A stretch of 64,000 nucleotides of DNA from Stappia sp. (GCF_040110915.1 NZ_CP157793.1:1190939-1254938); one strand, 5' to 3'. Shown: positions 29,713-39,597, numbered from the stretch's first letter. The notes: generated by a model from the letters alone, not told the origin. Numbers and translations: made by a program.

Positions 29713-31092
29713 ATGCTTGTTTCGCACACGCGTGTCGTCGACATCGTCGGAGACATCATTCGCATCCGTGTCACGCAGACGGCCGGCGGGGCGGGCGGCC
29801 CGTGTCTCGGCGATCTGGCCCGTGTGACCAGCGACAACGGCTTCGATTCCCTGGCCCAGGTCATCATGGTCGACCGCGATCTGGTGACGCTTCAGGTCAA
29901 CGACGGCACCAAGGGCCTGCCCAACGACGCCTCGGTCCGCTTCCTCGGCGAGGCGATGCAGGTCGTCTTCTCCGACAGCATCATGGGCCGGGTGTTCGAC
30001 GGCGGCGGCCAGCCGATCGACGGCGGGCCGGATCTGTCGGCCGATCCGAAGGTGGCGATCGGCGGCCCCTCGGCCAACCCGATGAAGCGCATTCTCGCCT
30101 CGCGCATGATCCGCACCGACGTGCCGATGATCGATGTCTTCAACTGTCTGGTGGAAAGCCAGAAGATCCCGATCTTTTCGGTCTCCGGCGAGCCGTTCAA
30201 TCCCTTCCTGGCGCGCATCGGCATTCAGGCGGATGCGGACATCGTGGTCTTCGGCGGACTCGGCCTGATCTTCGACGACTACGCCTTCTTCCGCCAGCAG
30301 TTCGAGGATGCGGGCGTGTTCCCGCGCACGGTGATGTTCGTCAACCAGGCGTCGGACCCGGCGGTCGAGCGTCTGCTGGTGCCCGACATGGCGCTGGCGG
30401 TTGCCGAGAAATTCGCGGTGGAGGAGGGCAAGCGCGTCCTCGTGCTCCTGACCGACATGACGGCCTATGCCGACGCCCTGAAGGAAATCTCCATTGCCAT
30501 GGAGCGGGTGCCGGCCAATCGCGGCTATCCGGGCGACCTCTACTCCCAGCTCGCCCGGCGCTATGAAAAGGCCTGCGATTTCCGCGGCTCCGGCTCCGTG
30601 ACCATCCTCGCCGTCACCACCATGCCCGGCAACGACGTGACCCATCCGGTGCCCGACAACACCGGCTACATCACCGAGGGCCAGTTCTACCTGCACAGCG
30701 GCGTGATCGATCCCTTCGGCTCGCTGTCGCGGCTCAAGCAGCACGTGATCGGCAAGGAAACCCGCGACGATCACGGGCAGATCATGAACACCATGATCCG
30801 CTTCTATTCCGGCGCGCGCGACGCCGAGCAGAAGCAGTCGATGGCCTTCGACCTGTCGGACTACGATCACCAGCTTCTCAAGTTCGGCAAGCTGTTCCGC
30901 GAACGCTTCATGGACATCGACGTGTCGATGCCGCTGGAAGCGGCCCTCGACCTGTGCTGGCGCACGCTCGCCGAGTGTTTCCGGCCCGATCAGCTTCTGA
31001 TGAAGCAGGATCTGATCGACCGCTATTTCCCGCATGAGGCGGCCGGGGGGCAAGCGCCCGCGGCCGTCGCCTCCGGTCCCGAGGCCGCCTGA
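29713..31092 (+). CDS. atpB: V-type ATPase subunit B
   Basis: A 459-residue non-catalytic nucleotide-binding subunit of the V1/A1 head, alternating with A in the hexamer. It starts RVVDIVGDIIRIRV, with the beta-barrel domain first, then GRVFDGGGQPIDGGP and IPIFSVSGEPFNPFLARI. A canonical P-loop is absent, as expected for B. The C-terminal part carries TDMTAYADALKEIS, RRGYPGDLYS-like (NRGYPGDLYS) and DQLLMKQDLIDRYFP. The start at 29713 has AAAGGA upstream. It is the first gene of the operon and overlaps atpD (TGATG). Confidence 0.93.
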   Translation: MLVSHTRVVDIVGDIIRIRVTQTAGGAGGPCLGDLARVTSDNGFDSLAQVIMVDRDLVTLQVNDGTKGLPNDASVRFLGEAMQVVFSDSIMGRVFDGGGQPIDGGPDLSADPKVAIGGPSANPMKRILASRMIRTDVPMIDVFNCLVESQKIPIFSVSGEPFNPFLARIGIQADADIVVFGGLGLIFDDYAFFRQQFEDAGVFPRTVMFVNQASDPAVERLLVPDMALAVAEKFAVEEGKRVLVLLTDMTAYADALKEISIAMERVPANRGYPGDLYSQLARRYEKACDFRGSGSVTILAVTTMPGNDVTHPVPDNTGYITEGQFYLHSGVIDPFGSLSRLKQHVIGKETRDDHGQIMNTMIRFYSGARDAEQKQSMAFDLSDYDHQLLKFGKLFRERFMDIDVSMPLEAALDLCWRTLAECFRPDQLLMKQDLIDRYFPHEAAGGQAPAAVASGPEAA

Positions 31093-31715
31093 TGGCCCGC
31101 CCCGCGCTCAACAAGTCCGTGCTGGCGCGGGAGACGCGCAAGCTCGCCGAATACCGCCGCTTTCTGCCGTCGCTGGAACTGAAGCGCCAGCAGATCGTGA
31201 TGGAGCGGGCGAAGGCGAAACAGGAAGTCGCCCGGCTGCAGGCCGAGACGCGGGAGCGCCACGCCCGCGCCGCCGCCGACCTGCCGATGCTCTCCAACGA
31301 CGAGGTGGCGCTCGACGATCTGCTCGCCGTCGAGACGGTGGAGATCGCGACGCAGAACCTGTCGGGCACGCGCCTGCCGGTGCTCGGCGAGGTGCGCTTC
31401 GCCGAAGCCGCCTACTCGCGGCTCGGCAAGCCGCATTGGGTCGACGCGGCGCTGAGCGCTTTGCGCGATCTCGCCCGCCTCGACATCGCCCGCAAGGTGG
31501 CCGAGGCCCGCCTTGCCCGGCTTCTGGAAGCGGAAGCGGTGATCACCCGGCGCGTGAACCTTTTCGAGAAGGTGCTGATCCCGCAGTCGGAAGAGACCAT
31601 CCGGCTGGTGCGCATGGCGCTCGCCGATGCCGAGCGCGAGGCGGTGATCCGCGCCAAATTGTCGAAGCGCAAGACGGCCGCGCGCGCGGCGGAGATCCGG
31701 GTGGAGGCGCTATGA
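31092..31715 (+). CDS. atpD: V-type ATPase subunit D (central stalk)
   Basis: A 207-residue, mainly helical protein with long coiled-coil stretches at both ends (LKRQQIVMERAKAKQEVARLQAETRER near residues 31-57; a C-terminal EREAVIRAKLSKRKTAARA). This is typical of the D rotor shaft that links head rotation to the K ring. Its coupling with B and I by overlapping start/stop codons supports this assignment even though D subunits diverge strongly in sequence. Confidence 0.87.
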   Translation: MARPALNKSVLARETRKLAEYRRFLPSLELKRQQIVMERAKAKQEVARLQAETRERHARAAADLPMLSNDEVALDDLLAVETVEIATQNLSGTRLPVLGEVRFAEAAYSRLGKPHWVDAALSALRDLARLDIARKVAEARLARLLEAEAVITRRVNLFEKVLIPQSEETIRLVRMALADAEREAVIRAKLSKRKTAARAAEIRVEAL

Positions 31716-33508
31716 GCATCGTTGCGCTGAAGAAGGTCGCGCTGATCGGCGTCGCCGACGACAAGGCCGGCGTGCTGGAGGCGGTGCAGGCCTTCGGCGG
31801 GTTCCATCTCGTGCCGCTCAAGTCGGCGCAGAAGGAACTGGAGGCCGTTCCGAGCGGCACCGGACGCGAGGCGACCGCCGCCCTGCGCTGGCTGGTCGAC
31901 TGCCCCGTGCCGCGCCGTCCGCTGTCGCGGGCACCGGAGTTCGACATGAATGCGGTGATCGAGGCGGCGAACGAGAACCGTCGCGCGCTGAGTGCGGCGG
32001 AGGACGAAAAGGCCGCGCTCGCCCGCCGCATCCGCGATGTGGCGCGCTGGGGCGAGTTCACCTTCCCGGCTCTTGAGGACACCGACGGCTACCGCTTCTG
32101 GTTCTACGAGGTGCCGAATTCGAAGGTCCGCCATGTGCGGCCCGACGTCGGCATCGTCGAGATCGTCCACCGCAGCAGCACCACCGCCTACATGGTGGTT
32201 CTGGCGCGGCAGGAGCCGCTGGCCTCGGCCATGCCGGTGCCGCGCGTGCACATCGGTTCGCACGCGCTGTCGACGCTGGAGCGGCAGCTGGAAGCGGTCG
32301 AGGTGCGGCTCGACGACCTGTGGCTGGAACGCCGCGACCTGACCAAATGGCGCTTGTTGCTGGCGCGCAATCTCGCCGGCGCGCGCGATGCGGCGGCGCG
32401 CCGCCGCGCCGCGCTGGAAACGCTGGACACCGAACATGTCTTCGTGCTCGGCGGCTGGGTGCGCGCCGACAAGGTGGGCGAGGTGGAGACGCTTGCCGAG
32501 CGCTGGGGCGTGGCGAGCGTGATCGAGGATCCCGCGCCCGACGACGTGCCGCCGACGCTTCTGGAAAACCCGCCCGCGCTTGCCGCCGGCGAGGATCTGG
32601 TGACCTTTTACCAGACGCCGGGCTATCGGGGCTGGGACCCGTCGCCCATCGTCTATGTCTCCTTCATCGTCTTCTTCGGCATGATCATGACCGATGCGGG
32701 CTACGGGCTGTTGCTGCTGGCGCTGATCCTGCTGCTGCGCAAGCGCTTCGGCACCGGCGAGACGGCTCGGCGGATGCTTCGCCTTGCGATCTGGCTGTGC
32801 GTGTCGACGACGGCCTTCGGGGTGATCACCGGCAGCTATTTCGGCTGGGAGCCGACGGGCGGCGGCCTGATCTCGCGTCTGGCCTTTATCGATCTGGCCG
32901 ACGTCGAGGCGATGATGCGCCTGACGGTGACCATCGGCGTGGTGCATGTGATCGTCGCCAATCTGGTCAACGCCTGGAACATGCGCGGGTCGGGCGAACG
33001 GTTTGCGCCGCTCGGCTGGTGTCTGGTCGCCGGCGGCGGGCTTGCCGCCTATCTGGCCGGCGGCGCCGGCCCGGTGGCCGCGCTCGGGATCGCAGGGATC
33101 GCCGCCGGTCTGGCGCTGGTCATCGTCTTCGGCTCCAACGTGCCGGTGACCTCGGCCGCCTCGCTCGCGCGGCGGCTGATGGGCGGGCTGCTGGCGGGCG
33201 CGCGCGTGGTCAACCTGTTTTCCGACGTGCTGAGCTACATGCGCCTCTTCGCGCTGGGTCTCGCCGCAGCCTCGCTCGGCGCCACCATCAACACGCTGGC
33301 CGATCAGGTCATGCACGCGGTGCCGGGCATCGGCGTGCTTGTCGCGATCCTCGTGCTCGTCCTCGGCCACGCCGTCAATCTCGGTCTCGGCGTCATCGCC
33401 GGCACCGTCCACGGGCTCCGGCTCAACGTCATCGAATTCTTCAACTGGGGCATGCGTGAGGAAGGACGTCCCTTCCGGCCGTTCCGCAAAGAGGAGACAC
33501 GCTTGTGA
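31712..33508 (+). CDS. atpI: V-type ATPase subunit I (membrane stator, a-subunit homologue)
   Basis: A 598-residue protein with a soluble N-terminal half (stator arm with coiled-coil parts, for example around residues 190-235) and a C-terminal membrane domain with about seven hydrophobic segments. The essential arginine that faces the K-ring carboxylate is seen as Arg511 in LSYMRLFALGLAAASLG. It forms the ion half-channels. The chosen ATG 31712 overlaps the atpD stop (ATGA); the frame is open upstream but MSIVALKKVALIG is the usual start. It overlaps atpK at its end. Confidence 0.92.
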   Translation: MSIVALKKVALIGVADDKAGVLEAVQAFGGFHLVPLKSAQKELEAVPSGTGREATAALRWLVDCPVPRRPLSRAPEFDMNAVIEAANENRRALSAAEDEKAALARRIRDVARWGEFTFPALEDTDGYRFWFYEVPNSKVRHVRPDVGIVEIVHRSSTTAYMVVLARQEPLASAMPVPRVHIGSHALSTLERQLEAVEVRLDDLWLERRDLTKWRLLLARNLAGARDAAARRRAALETLDTEHVFVLGGWVRADKVGEVETLAERWGVASVIEDPAPDDVPPTLLENPPALAAGEDLVTFYQTPGYRGWDPSPIVYVSFIVFFGMIMTDAGYGLLLLALILLLRKRFGTGETARRMLRLAIWLCVSTTAFGVITGSYFGWEPTGGGLISRLAFIDLADVEAMMRLTVTIGVVHVIVANLVNAWNMRGSGERFAPLGWCLVAGGGLAAYLAGGAGPVAALGIAGIAAGLALVIVFGSNVPVTSAASLARRLMGGLLAGARVVNLFSDVLSYMRLFALGLAAASLGATINTLADQVMHAVPGIGVLVAILVLVLGHAVNLGLGVIAGTVHGLRLNVIEFFNWGMREEGRPFRPFRKEETRL

Positions 33509-33954
33509 CTGAACTGGTTCTTGTTCTAGGGTGGCTGGGCCTCTTCGCACCGGTCGCATTGGGCGCCATGGGCAGCAGCATCGGTTGCGCGCGCGCCGGC
33601 AGCGCCGCCATCGGCGCGATGCTCGACACCGAAACCGGCTATGGCCGCTATGTCGGCGCCTCGCTGATGCCCTCGTCGCAGGTCATCTACGGCATCGTCA
33701 TCATGTTCTCGCTGCAGCGCGATCCGATGACCGCCGAAGCCGCCGCCGCCGTCTTCGGCGTGGGGCTGCTGGCGGGTCTGGCGCTCTTCTACGTCGGTAT
33801 CCGGCAGGGCGAGGTGCTCGCCTCGGCGATTGTCGCCTCCAAGGCAAAGCCGGAGATCTTCGGCATTTCGCTGGCGCCGGCGGCCGTGCTGGAAGGCTTC
33901 GCCGTCTTCGCGCTGGTCTTCGCGCTGGTGCTGAGCGGCACGATCCCGGCCTGA
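33505..33954 (+). CDS. atpK: V-type ATPase subunit K (ion-binding rotor ring)
   Basis: A 149-residue four-helix proteolipid. The ion-binding glutamate is Glu130 in AAVLEGFAVFAL. Residues matching the Na+ ligands of Enterococcus NtpK are also present: Ser58-Gln59 and Tyr62 in MPSSQVIYG on helix 2, and Gln101 in GIRQGEV on helix 3. This suggests that Na+ may be carried; it is an inference from motif comparison by eye. Start codon is GTG 33505, overlapping the atpI stop (GTGA), with GAGGAG upstream. Confidence 0.92.
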   Translation: MTELVLVLGWLGLFAPVALGAMGSSIGCARAGSAAIGAMLDTETGYGRYVGASLMPSSQVIYGIVIMFSLQRDPMTAEAAAAVFGVGLLAGLALFYVGIRQGEVLASAIVASKAKPEIFGISLAPAAVLEGFAVFALVFALVLSGTIPA

Positions 33955-33969
33955 TCGAGGAGGTCCGAC

Positions 33970-34683
33970 ATGAGCGACACGCACGACGACGCGCCGACGG
34001 AGACGGACGCGCTGGCGCCCGCCGGCGCCGGGGTTCAGGCCCTGATCGACCGCCTGCGCGGCGAGGGGGTGGAGGCCGGGCGCAAGGAAGCGGATGCGCT
34101 GGTCGCCGCGGCGCGCGAGAAGGCCGATGCCATGCTCGCGGAAGCCGAGGCCAGGGCCGACGAGATCCGCGCCGCCGCCCGCCGCGACGCGGCGGCGGAA
34201 AAGGCGGCGACCGAGGATGCGCTGAAGATCGCCGCGCGCGACGTCGTGCTGGCGCTGCGCAACGAGATCGCGGCGCGCATCGGCACCGAGACCTCGCGCC
34301 TGCTGCGCGAGGCCTTCGCCGACGAGGAGTTCCTCAAGCGCATCGTGCTGGCGCTCGCCGGCAAGGTGCGGGAGGACGCCGCGCTGGACGCGGCCGGAGA
34401 GATGGAGATCGTCTTCCCCGATCAGGTCGTCACCTTCGAGGAATTGCGCGCAAGCCCCGAAAAGGCCAGCGGCGGCACGCTGACCCATCTGGTCGTCTCG
34501 CTCGCCGCCAATGTCCTGCGCGAAGGCGTCACCTTCTCGGCCGGCCCCGGGTTCGAGGGCGTGCGCATCAAGCTGCGCGCGCAGGATCTGGAGGTCGACG
34601 TCACCGAGGCCGCCATCGCGCCGCTTTTGATGAAACACCTGCAGCCGCGCTTCCGCGCGGTGATGGAAGGCGTGGTGCGCTAG
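33970..34683 (+). CDS. atpE: V-type ATPase subunit E (peripheral stalk)
   Basis: A 237-residue protein with a long alanine/glutamate-rich helical N-terminal half (residues about 25-95, coiled coil) and a compact C-terminal domain, the layout of the E subunit of the stator stalk. A very strong GAGGAGG site lies before the ATG, suggesting high output, as befits a subunit present in several copies. It sits 15 bp after atpK and 3 bp before the DUF2764 gene. Confidence 0.85.
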   Translation: MSDTHDDAPTETDALAPAGAGVQALIDRLRGEGVEAGRKEADALVAAAREKADAMLAEAEARADEIRAAARRDAAAEKAATEDALKIAARDVVLALRNEIAARIGTETSRLLREAFADEEFLKRIVLALAGKVREDAALDAAGEMEIVFPDQVVTFEELRASPEKASGGTLTHLVVSLAANVLREGVTFSAGPGFEGVRIKLRAQDLEVDVTEAAIAPLLMKHLQPRFRAVMEGVVR

Positions 34684-34686
34684 GCC

Positions 34687-35403
34687 ATGTCCGACCCGTT
34701 CCAATACGTCACGCTGGTCGCGAGCCTGCCGCATCTGCGCCCGATCTTCACCCAGGCGCATCTGCCGCTGTCGCCCTATCGGCTCGGCGAGCGGCTGAAG
34801 ATGCTGGAGGAAGAGCACCGCGCGATCCTGGACCGGGTCGTGTCGGTGGTCGGCTGGTCGAGCGTTGCGGCAAACGACGCGGATGCCGACGTCATCGCCC
34901 GCTTCGAGGCCGCCATGGCGGATCTGGAGGCCTATCCGACGCTGGTCGCCCTGTTGCGCCGGCGTCTGGAGACGCGTCAACTGGTGGCGGCGCTGCGGTT
35001 CCGCCGCGAGGGCGCGGACGAAAGCGTGGCGGCGGGGTTCGGAACGGGCCGCGTGGCCCGCGCGATCCGGGCGAACTGGAGCGACCCGGGCTTCGGGCTG
35101 GCGGCTGAGCATGCCTGGCTGCGCGAGGCGCAGGGGCCGGTCGCGCGCAACGATCACATCGCGCTGGAGCGGATCGTGCTCACCGAGGTGTTTCGCCAGA
35201 TCGAGCGCGTCGGCGCCGGTCATCATTTCGATTTCGAGGCGGTTGTCCTCTACGCCCTGCGCTTTCAGGTGATGGAACGCTGGCGCCGCTACGACACGGA
35301 CAGGGCCCGCACGCGCCTGTCCCGCCTTCTCGAATCCACGTTGGAAACGGCGTCCGGATCGCTTGCCGGCCTGACGCCCCGCTCCCGGGAGAGCCTGTCA
35401 TGA
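34687..35403 (+). CDS. DUF2764 V-type ATPase-associated protein (probable C-subunit equivalent)
   Basis: A 238-residue, mainly helical protein beginning YVTLVASLPHL, the DUF2764 hallmark. In chlamydial, spirochaetal and Bacteroidetes V-ATPase operons a DUF2764 gene sits between the E and A genes exactly as here. It is believed to replace subunit C, the socket joining rotor shaft and ring; direct evidence in this organism is lacking. Its stop overlaps the atpA start (ATGA), implying coupled synthesis. Confidence 0.78.
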   Translation: MSDPFQYVTLVASLPHLRPIFTQAHLPLSPYRLGERLKMLEEEHRAILDRVVSVVGWSSVAANDADADVIARFEAAMADLEAYPTLVALLRRRLETRQLVAALRFRREGADESVAAGFGTGRVARAIRANWSDPGFGLAAEHAWLREAQGPVARNDHIALERIVLTEVFRQIERVGAGHHFDFEAVVLYALRFQVMERWRRYDTDRARTRLSRLLESTLETASGSLAGLTPRSRESLS

Positions 35404-37289
35404 GCCCTGTCTCCGCCCCCGCTTCGGATCTGCCGGCGCCGAGCGCCGAAGTCGTCGCCGTCCAGGACGATCTGGTGACGATCACGCCGCTCGGCGAGGC
35501 GCCGCTGGTCAAGAACGAGGTGGTCTACATCATCCCGCACGGCCCCGAACGGGTCGGTGGGCGCACCGAGTATCTCAAGGCCGAGGTGCTGCGCGTGCGC
35601 GGCGCGACGGCCGAGGCCCAGGTCTTCGAGAGCACGCAGGGCGTGCGCATCGGCGACAAGGTGATCCAGACCGGCGAGATGCTGTCGGTGGCGCTCGCGC
35701 CCGGCCTGCTCGGCGGGGTGTTCGACGGCATGCAGACACCGCTCGCCGAGGTCGCGTCGGACTTCGGCTTCTTCCTGCCGCGCGGCGTGCTGATGCCGCC
35801 GCTCGACCGCACGCGCAAATGGGCCTTCACGCCCAAGGTGCGCTCCGGCGACACGGTCCGCGCCGGCGACGTGATCGGCTCGGTGCCGGAAGGGCGTTTC
35901 GATCACAAGATCATGGTGCCCTTCGGATTTGCGGACACGCTGACGGTGGAGCGGGTGCGCGAGGGCGCGCACACCATCGACGAGGTGATCGCCACGCTGC
36001 GCGACGGCAAGGGTCGGCTGCACGAACTGACCATGACCCAGCGCTGGCCGGTGCGCCGGCCGATCCCCGAGGGACTGGCCCGCACGGGTCAGGCCGAGCG
36101 GCTCTATCCGCGCGAGCCGCTGATCACCACGATCCGCCTGATCGACACCTTCTTTCCCGTGGCGCGCGGCGGCACGGCCTGCATTCCCGGTCCCTTCGGC
36201 GCCGGCAAGACGGTGCTGCAGTCGCTGATCTCGCGCTTTTCCGCCGTCAACATCGTGATCGTGGTCGCCTGCGGCGAGCGCGCCGGCGAGGTGGTGGAGA
36301 CGATCACCGAGTTTCCCAATCAGCCGGACCCCTCCGGCGACGGCACGCTGATGGACCGCACGGTGCTGGTGGTGAACACCTCGTCGATGCCGGTCGCGGC
36401 GCGCGAGGCCTCCATCTACACCGGCATCACGCTCGGCGAATACTATCGCCAGATGGGCTTCGACGTGCTTTTGATCGCGGATTCCACCTCGCGCTGGGCG
36501 CAGGCGATGCGCGAGACCTCCGGGCGGCTTGAGGAGATTCCGGGCGAGGAGGCCTTTCCCGCCTATCTCGACAGCTCCATTCGCGGCGTCTACGAGCGCG
36601 CCGGCGTGATGCGCAGCGCCGACGGCTCGGTCGGCAGCCTGACGGTGATCGGCACCGTGTCGCCCGCCGGCGGCAACTTCGAGGAGCCGGTCACCCAGTC
36701 GACGCTCGGCACGGTCAAGACCTTCCTCGGCCTGTCCTACGACCGCGCCTACAAGCGCTTCTATCCGGCCGTCGACCCGCTGCTGTCGTGGTCGCGCTAC
36801 GGGCCGCAGCTGGCCGACTGGTTCGCCCGCGAACTCGGCGCCGACTGGCAGGCCCGCGTCGAGGCGATGACGGACCTGCTCGCCAGGGGCGACGAGATCG
36901 GCCGCATGATGCAGGTGACCGGCGAGGACGGTGTCACCACGGAGGATTTCGTCGCCCATCAGAAGGCACTGTTTCTGGATATGGTCTATCTGCAGCAGGA
37001 CGCCTTCGACGATGTCGACATCTCCGCGCCGCTTCAGCGGCAGAAGGAGACCTTCGACCTCGTCTACCGGATCGCGACGCATGAGTTCGCCTTCGCCGAC
37101 AAGGACGCGGCGCGCGATTTCTTCACGCGGCTGACGGGCCTGTTCAAGAACCTCAACTATGCCGCCGAAACCGGCCCGCGCCGGGGCGAACTGATCGCCG
37201 AGATCCGCGCCGCCCTCGCTGCCGCGCCGGACGCGTCTTCGGTCGGGGCGCAGGCGGGGGCGCAGGTCGCGGCCCGGCTCGGGACATAG
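35400..37289 (+). CDS. atpA: V-type ATPase catalytic subunit A
   Basis: A 629-residue catalytic subunit of the V1/A1 head. The P-loop is GPFGAGKT at 264-271, followed by CGERAGE with the catalytic Glu, [30 protein letters not shown] and a non-homologous insert between the N-terminal barrel and the P-loop that distinguishes A from F-type beta. It is the last gene of the operon; the C-terminal 20 residues are alanine-rich. With B it hydrolyses or makes ATP coupled to ion flow through I and K. Confidence 0.94.
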   Translation: MSPVSAPASDLPAPSAEVVAVQDDLVTITPLGEAPLVKNEVVYIIPHGPERVGGRTEYLKAEVLRVRGATAEAQVFESTQGVRIGDKVIQTGEMLSVALAPGLLGGVFDGMQTPLAEVASDFGFFLPRGVLMPPLDRTRKWAFTPKVRSGDTVRAGDVIGSVPEGRFDHKIMVPFGFADTLTVERVREGAHTIDEVIATLRDGKGRLHELTMTQRWPVRRPIPEGLARTGQAERLYPREPLITTIRLIDTFFPVARGGTACIPGPFGAGKTVLQSLISRFSAVNIVIVVACGERAGEVVETITEFPNQPDPSGDGTLMDRTVLVVNTSSMPVAAREASIYTGITLGEYYRQMGFDVLLIADSTSRWAQAMRETSGRLEEIPGEEAFPAYLDSSIRGVYERAGVMRSADGSVGSLTVIGTVSPAGGNFEEPVTQSTLGTVKTFLGLSYDRAYKRFYPAVDPLLSWSRYGPQLADWFARELGADWQARVEAMTDLLARGDEIGRMMQVTGEDGVTTEDFVAHQKALFLDMVYLQQDAFDDVDISAPLQRQKETFDLVYRIATHEFAFADKDAARDFFTRLTGLFKNLNYAAETGPRRGELIAEIRAALAAAPDASSVGAQAGAQVAARLGT

Positions 37290-37302
37290 GCGCGCGCCGG
37301 CG

Positions 37303-37749
37303 TCACAGCCAGCGGCGCACGCGGGCGCGATAGGCGCGGTAGGCGTCGCCGAAGATCGCCTCCGCGAGGCGTTCCTCGCGCGGGATGTACCAGGCATTGG
37401 CGACGAGGAAGAACACGACCGGCCCGGCCAGCGCCGACAGCGTGTTGAGAAGAAGGGCCGCGCCCGCCAGCGTCAGCACGAAGCCGAGATACATCGGATT
37501 GCGCGACAGCGCGAAAAGCCCGTCGGTCACCAGCCGGTCGGGATCGCCGAAGGCGTGCAGATTGGTGCGCGCGCGCAGGAACTGCCCCGCCGCCACCGCC
37601 TGAATGCCGAGCCCGGCGGCGATCACCGCGACGCCGCCGAGCCGGGCGGGTGTGTCTAACAGGCTGCCGAGCGGCAGGGTCTCGCGGGCATAGACCATCA
37701 GGCCGAGAAGAACCGCCCACAGCACGGGCGGGATGAACAGGTGATGCAT
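37303..37749 (-). CDS. Isoprenylcysteine carboxyl methyltransferase-like membrane protein
   Basis: A 148-residue protein with about four membrane segments and the C-terminal core of the ICMT/PEMT family: the AdoMet-binding region GLFALSRNPMYLGFVL followed by PREERLAEAIFGDAYRAYRARVRRW. Bacterial members methylate lipids or other small hydrophobic acceptors and are mostly uncharacterised. The start MHHLFIPP at 37749 lacks a good ribosome site. It converges on the V-ATPase operon, with 13 bp between the stops. Confidence 0.8.
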   Translation of the reverse strand: MHHLFIPPVLWAVLLGLMVYARETLPLGSLLDTPARLGGVAVIAAGLGIQAVAAGQFLRARTNLHAFGDPDRLVTDGLFALSRNPMYLGFVLTLAGAALLLNTLSALAGPVVFFLVANAWYIPREERLAEAIFGDAYRAYRARVRRWL

Positions 37750-37883
37750 GGCGCCGTCGGGGTCGTGAGATGACTTGGGTGTCGGCCGCGAGGATAGAGG
37801 GCGGGGCGTCGAACGAAAAGAGGCGGCGGGATGGCCCGCCGCCTCCGGTGTCCTGCGCCGTGACCGGGTGGTCGAAGCGCGTG

Positions 37884-39533
37884 TCAGCGCTGTTCCGTCT
37901 GCAGGCCGCGGAAGATGGCGAAACACATCACCAGCAGCACCAGCGTGAAGGGCAGGCCGGTGGAGATCACCATCGCCTGAAGCGAACTCAGTCCCCCGCC
38001 GATCAGCAGCACGATCGCGACAAGCCCCTCGAAGGTGCACCAGAACACGCGCTGCGGCACCGGCGCGTCGACCTTGCCGCCGGCGGTGATCGTGTCGATC
38101 ACCAGCGAGCCGGAGTCGGAGGAGGTGACGAAGAACACGATCACCAGCACGATGCCGATCGTCGAGGTGATGGCCGCGAGCGGCAGCCCCTCGAGCATCG
38201 CGAAGAGCGAGAGCTCCGGGCGATAGGCGTCGATCACATTGGCCTTGACCGCGCTCGTCGCCGGATCGGCGACCATGTCGTTGATCGCGGCCCCGCCGAA
38301 GACGGCCATCCACAGGATGCAGACGAGCGAGGGGATGATCAGCACGCAGGTCAGGAATTCCCGAACCGTGCGGCCGCGGCTGACGCGGGCGATGAACATG
38401 CCGACGAAGGGCGACCAGCTGATCCACCAGGCCCAGTAGAAGGCCGTCCAGCCCTGCAGGTAGCCGGTGTCCTCGCGCCCGAACGGATTGGACAGCGCGA
38501 TCACCTCCTGCCCGTAGGCGACGATCCCTTGCGCGAACTCCGTCAGAATGCTCGCCGCGCCGGCGGTGAACAGCACGAAGAACAGCAGCAGGAAGGCGAT
38601 CACCATGTTGACCTCGGACAGCACCTTCACGCCGCCGTCGAGGCCGCGCAGCACCGAAACGAGCGCCACGGCCGTGATGCCGATGATCAGGATCACCTGG
38701 ACGGTCACCGAATTGGGCACGCCGTAGACATACTCAAGGCCGGCGTTCGCCTGCTGCGCGCCGAGGCCGAGCGAGGTGGCGAGGCCGAACAGCGTCGCGA
38801 AGACCGCGATGGTGTCGATCACATGGCCGGTCCAGCCCCACACGCGCTCGCCGAAGATCGGGTAGAAGGCGGAGCGGATCGACAGCGGCAGGCCCTTGTT
38901 GAAGCTGAACAGCGCCAGTGCCAGCGCCACCACGGCATAGATCGCCCAGGGGTGCAGCGCCCAGTGGTAGGAGGTCGCGGCCAGCGCCATGCGCCGGGCT
39001 TCCTCGACGTTGGCGGCGATGAGCGCGCCGTTCTCGTCGAAGGGACGCACGGTGCCGAGCGGCGCGTCGCCCCAGGGCGTGGCGAAGTAATAGGCCGGCT
39101 CCAGAACGCCGAAGAACATCAGCCCGATGCCCATGCCGGCGGCGAACAGCATCGCGAACCAGCCGAGATAGCTGTAGTCGGGCGTCGCCTCCTGGCCGCC
39201 GAGGCGCACGCTGCCCCAGGGGCTGACGATCAGCATCAGGCAGAACAGCACGAAGATGTTGGCGGAACTCAGGAAGAACCAGTCGAAGGTGCTGGTGAGG
39301 GCCGGGCGGAGCCAGCCGAAGAAGTCGGCCGCCTGCTGCGGCACGACGAGGGCGTAGATCACGAAGGCGACCACGGAAAGGCCGGAGATGAGAAACACCG
39401 GGTTGTGGATGTCGAAGCCGAAGGGGCCGACGTTGCCTTCGATGTTGTCCTGACCGATCTCGAATTCCGTCTCGATGATATCGGCCGCGCCTTCGGGCTC
39501 GGGAATCCCGGTGCCGGTGGCTTGGTCTGTCAT
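37884..39533 (-). CDS. BCCT-family betaine/choline-type transporter
   Basis: A 549-residue secondary transporter with twelve predicted membrane segments. BCCT signatures are clear: GMGIGLMFFGVLEPAYYFATP and FYWAWWISWSPFVGMFIARVSRGRTVREF; the tryptophan-rich substrate box is conserved. Substrates of the family include glycine betaine, choline, carnitine and DMSP, for osmoprotection or catabolism. A universal stress protein gene lies 64 bp upstream on the same strand, a pairing seen with betaine transporters. The exact substrate is not determinable here. Confidence 0.9.
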   Translation of the reverse strand: MTDQATGTGIPEPEGAADIIETEFEIGQDNIEGNVGPFGFDIHNPVFLISGLSVVAFVIYALVVPQQAADFFGWLRPALTSTFDWFFLSSANIFVLFCLMLIVSPWGSVRLGGQEATPDYSYLGWFAMLFAAGMGIGLMFFGVLEPAYYFATPWGDAPLGTVRPFDENGALIAANVEEARRMALAATSYHWALHPWAIYAVVALALALFSFNKGLPLSIRSAFYPIFGERVWGWTGHVIDTIAVFATLFGLATSLGLGAQQANAGLEYVYGVPNSVTVQVILIIGITAVALVSVLRGLDGGVKVLSEVNMVIAFLLLFFVLFTAGAASILTEFAQGIVAYGQEVIALSNPFGREDTGYLQGWTAFYWAWWISWSPFVGMFIARVSRGRTVREFLTCVLIIPSLVCILWMAVFGGAAINDMVADPATSAVKANVIDAYRPELSLFAMLEGLPLAAITSTIGIVLVIVFFVTSSDSGSLVIDTITAGGKVDAPVPQRVFWCTFEGLVAIVLLIGGGLSSLQAMVISTGLPFTLVLLVMCFAIFRGLQTEQR

Positions 39534-39597
39534 GGCGTGTCCCTGTCTTGATGGTTTTGGCAAGCGCAGCGGGGCGCTTGCGGGATCATGAGCCCCT

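Noticed and set aside
29713..37289. F-type or N-type ATPase
   Set aside because: Subunits D, I, E and DUF2764 and the insert in subunit A are V/A-type features; no delta, epsilon or b/b' genes are present.
31412..37397. Long minus-strand frames opposite the V-ATPase genes
   Set aside because: His/Arg/Gly/Ala-rich shadows without recognisable motifs, on the opposite strand of well-supported genes.
37770..39551. 593-residue plus-strand frame opposite the BCCT gene
   Set aside because: His/Glu/Arg-rich shadow frame of a clear membrane transporter gene.
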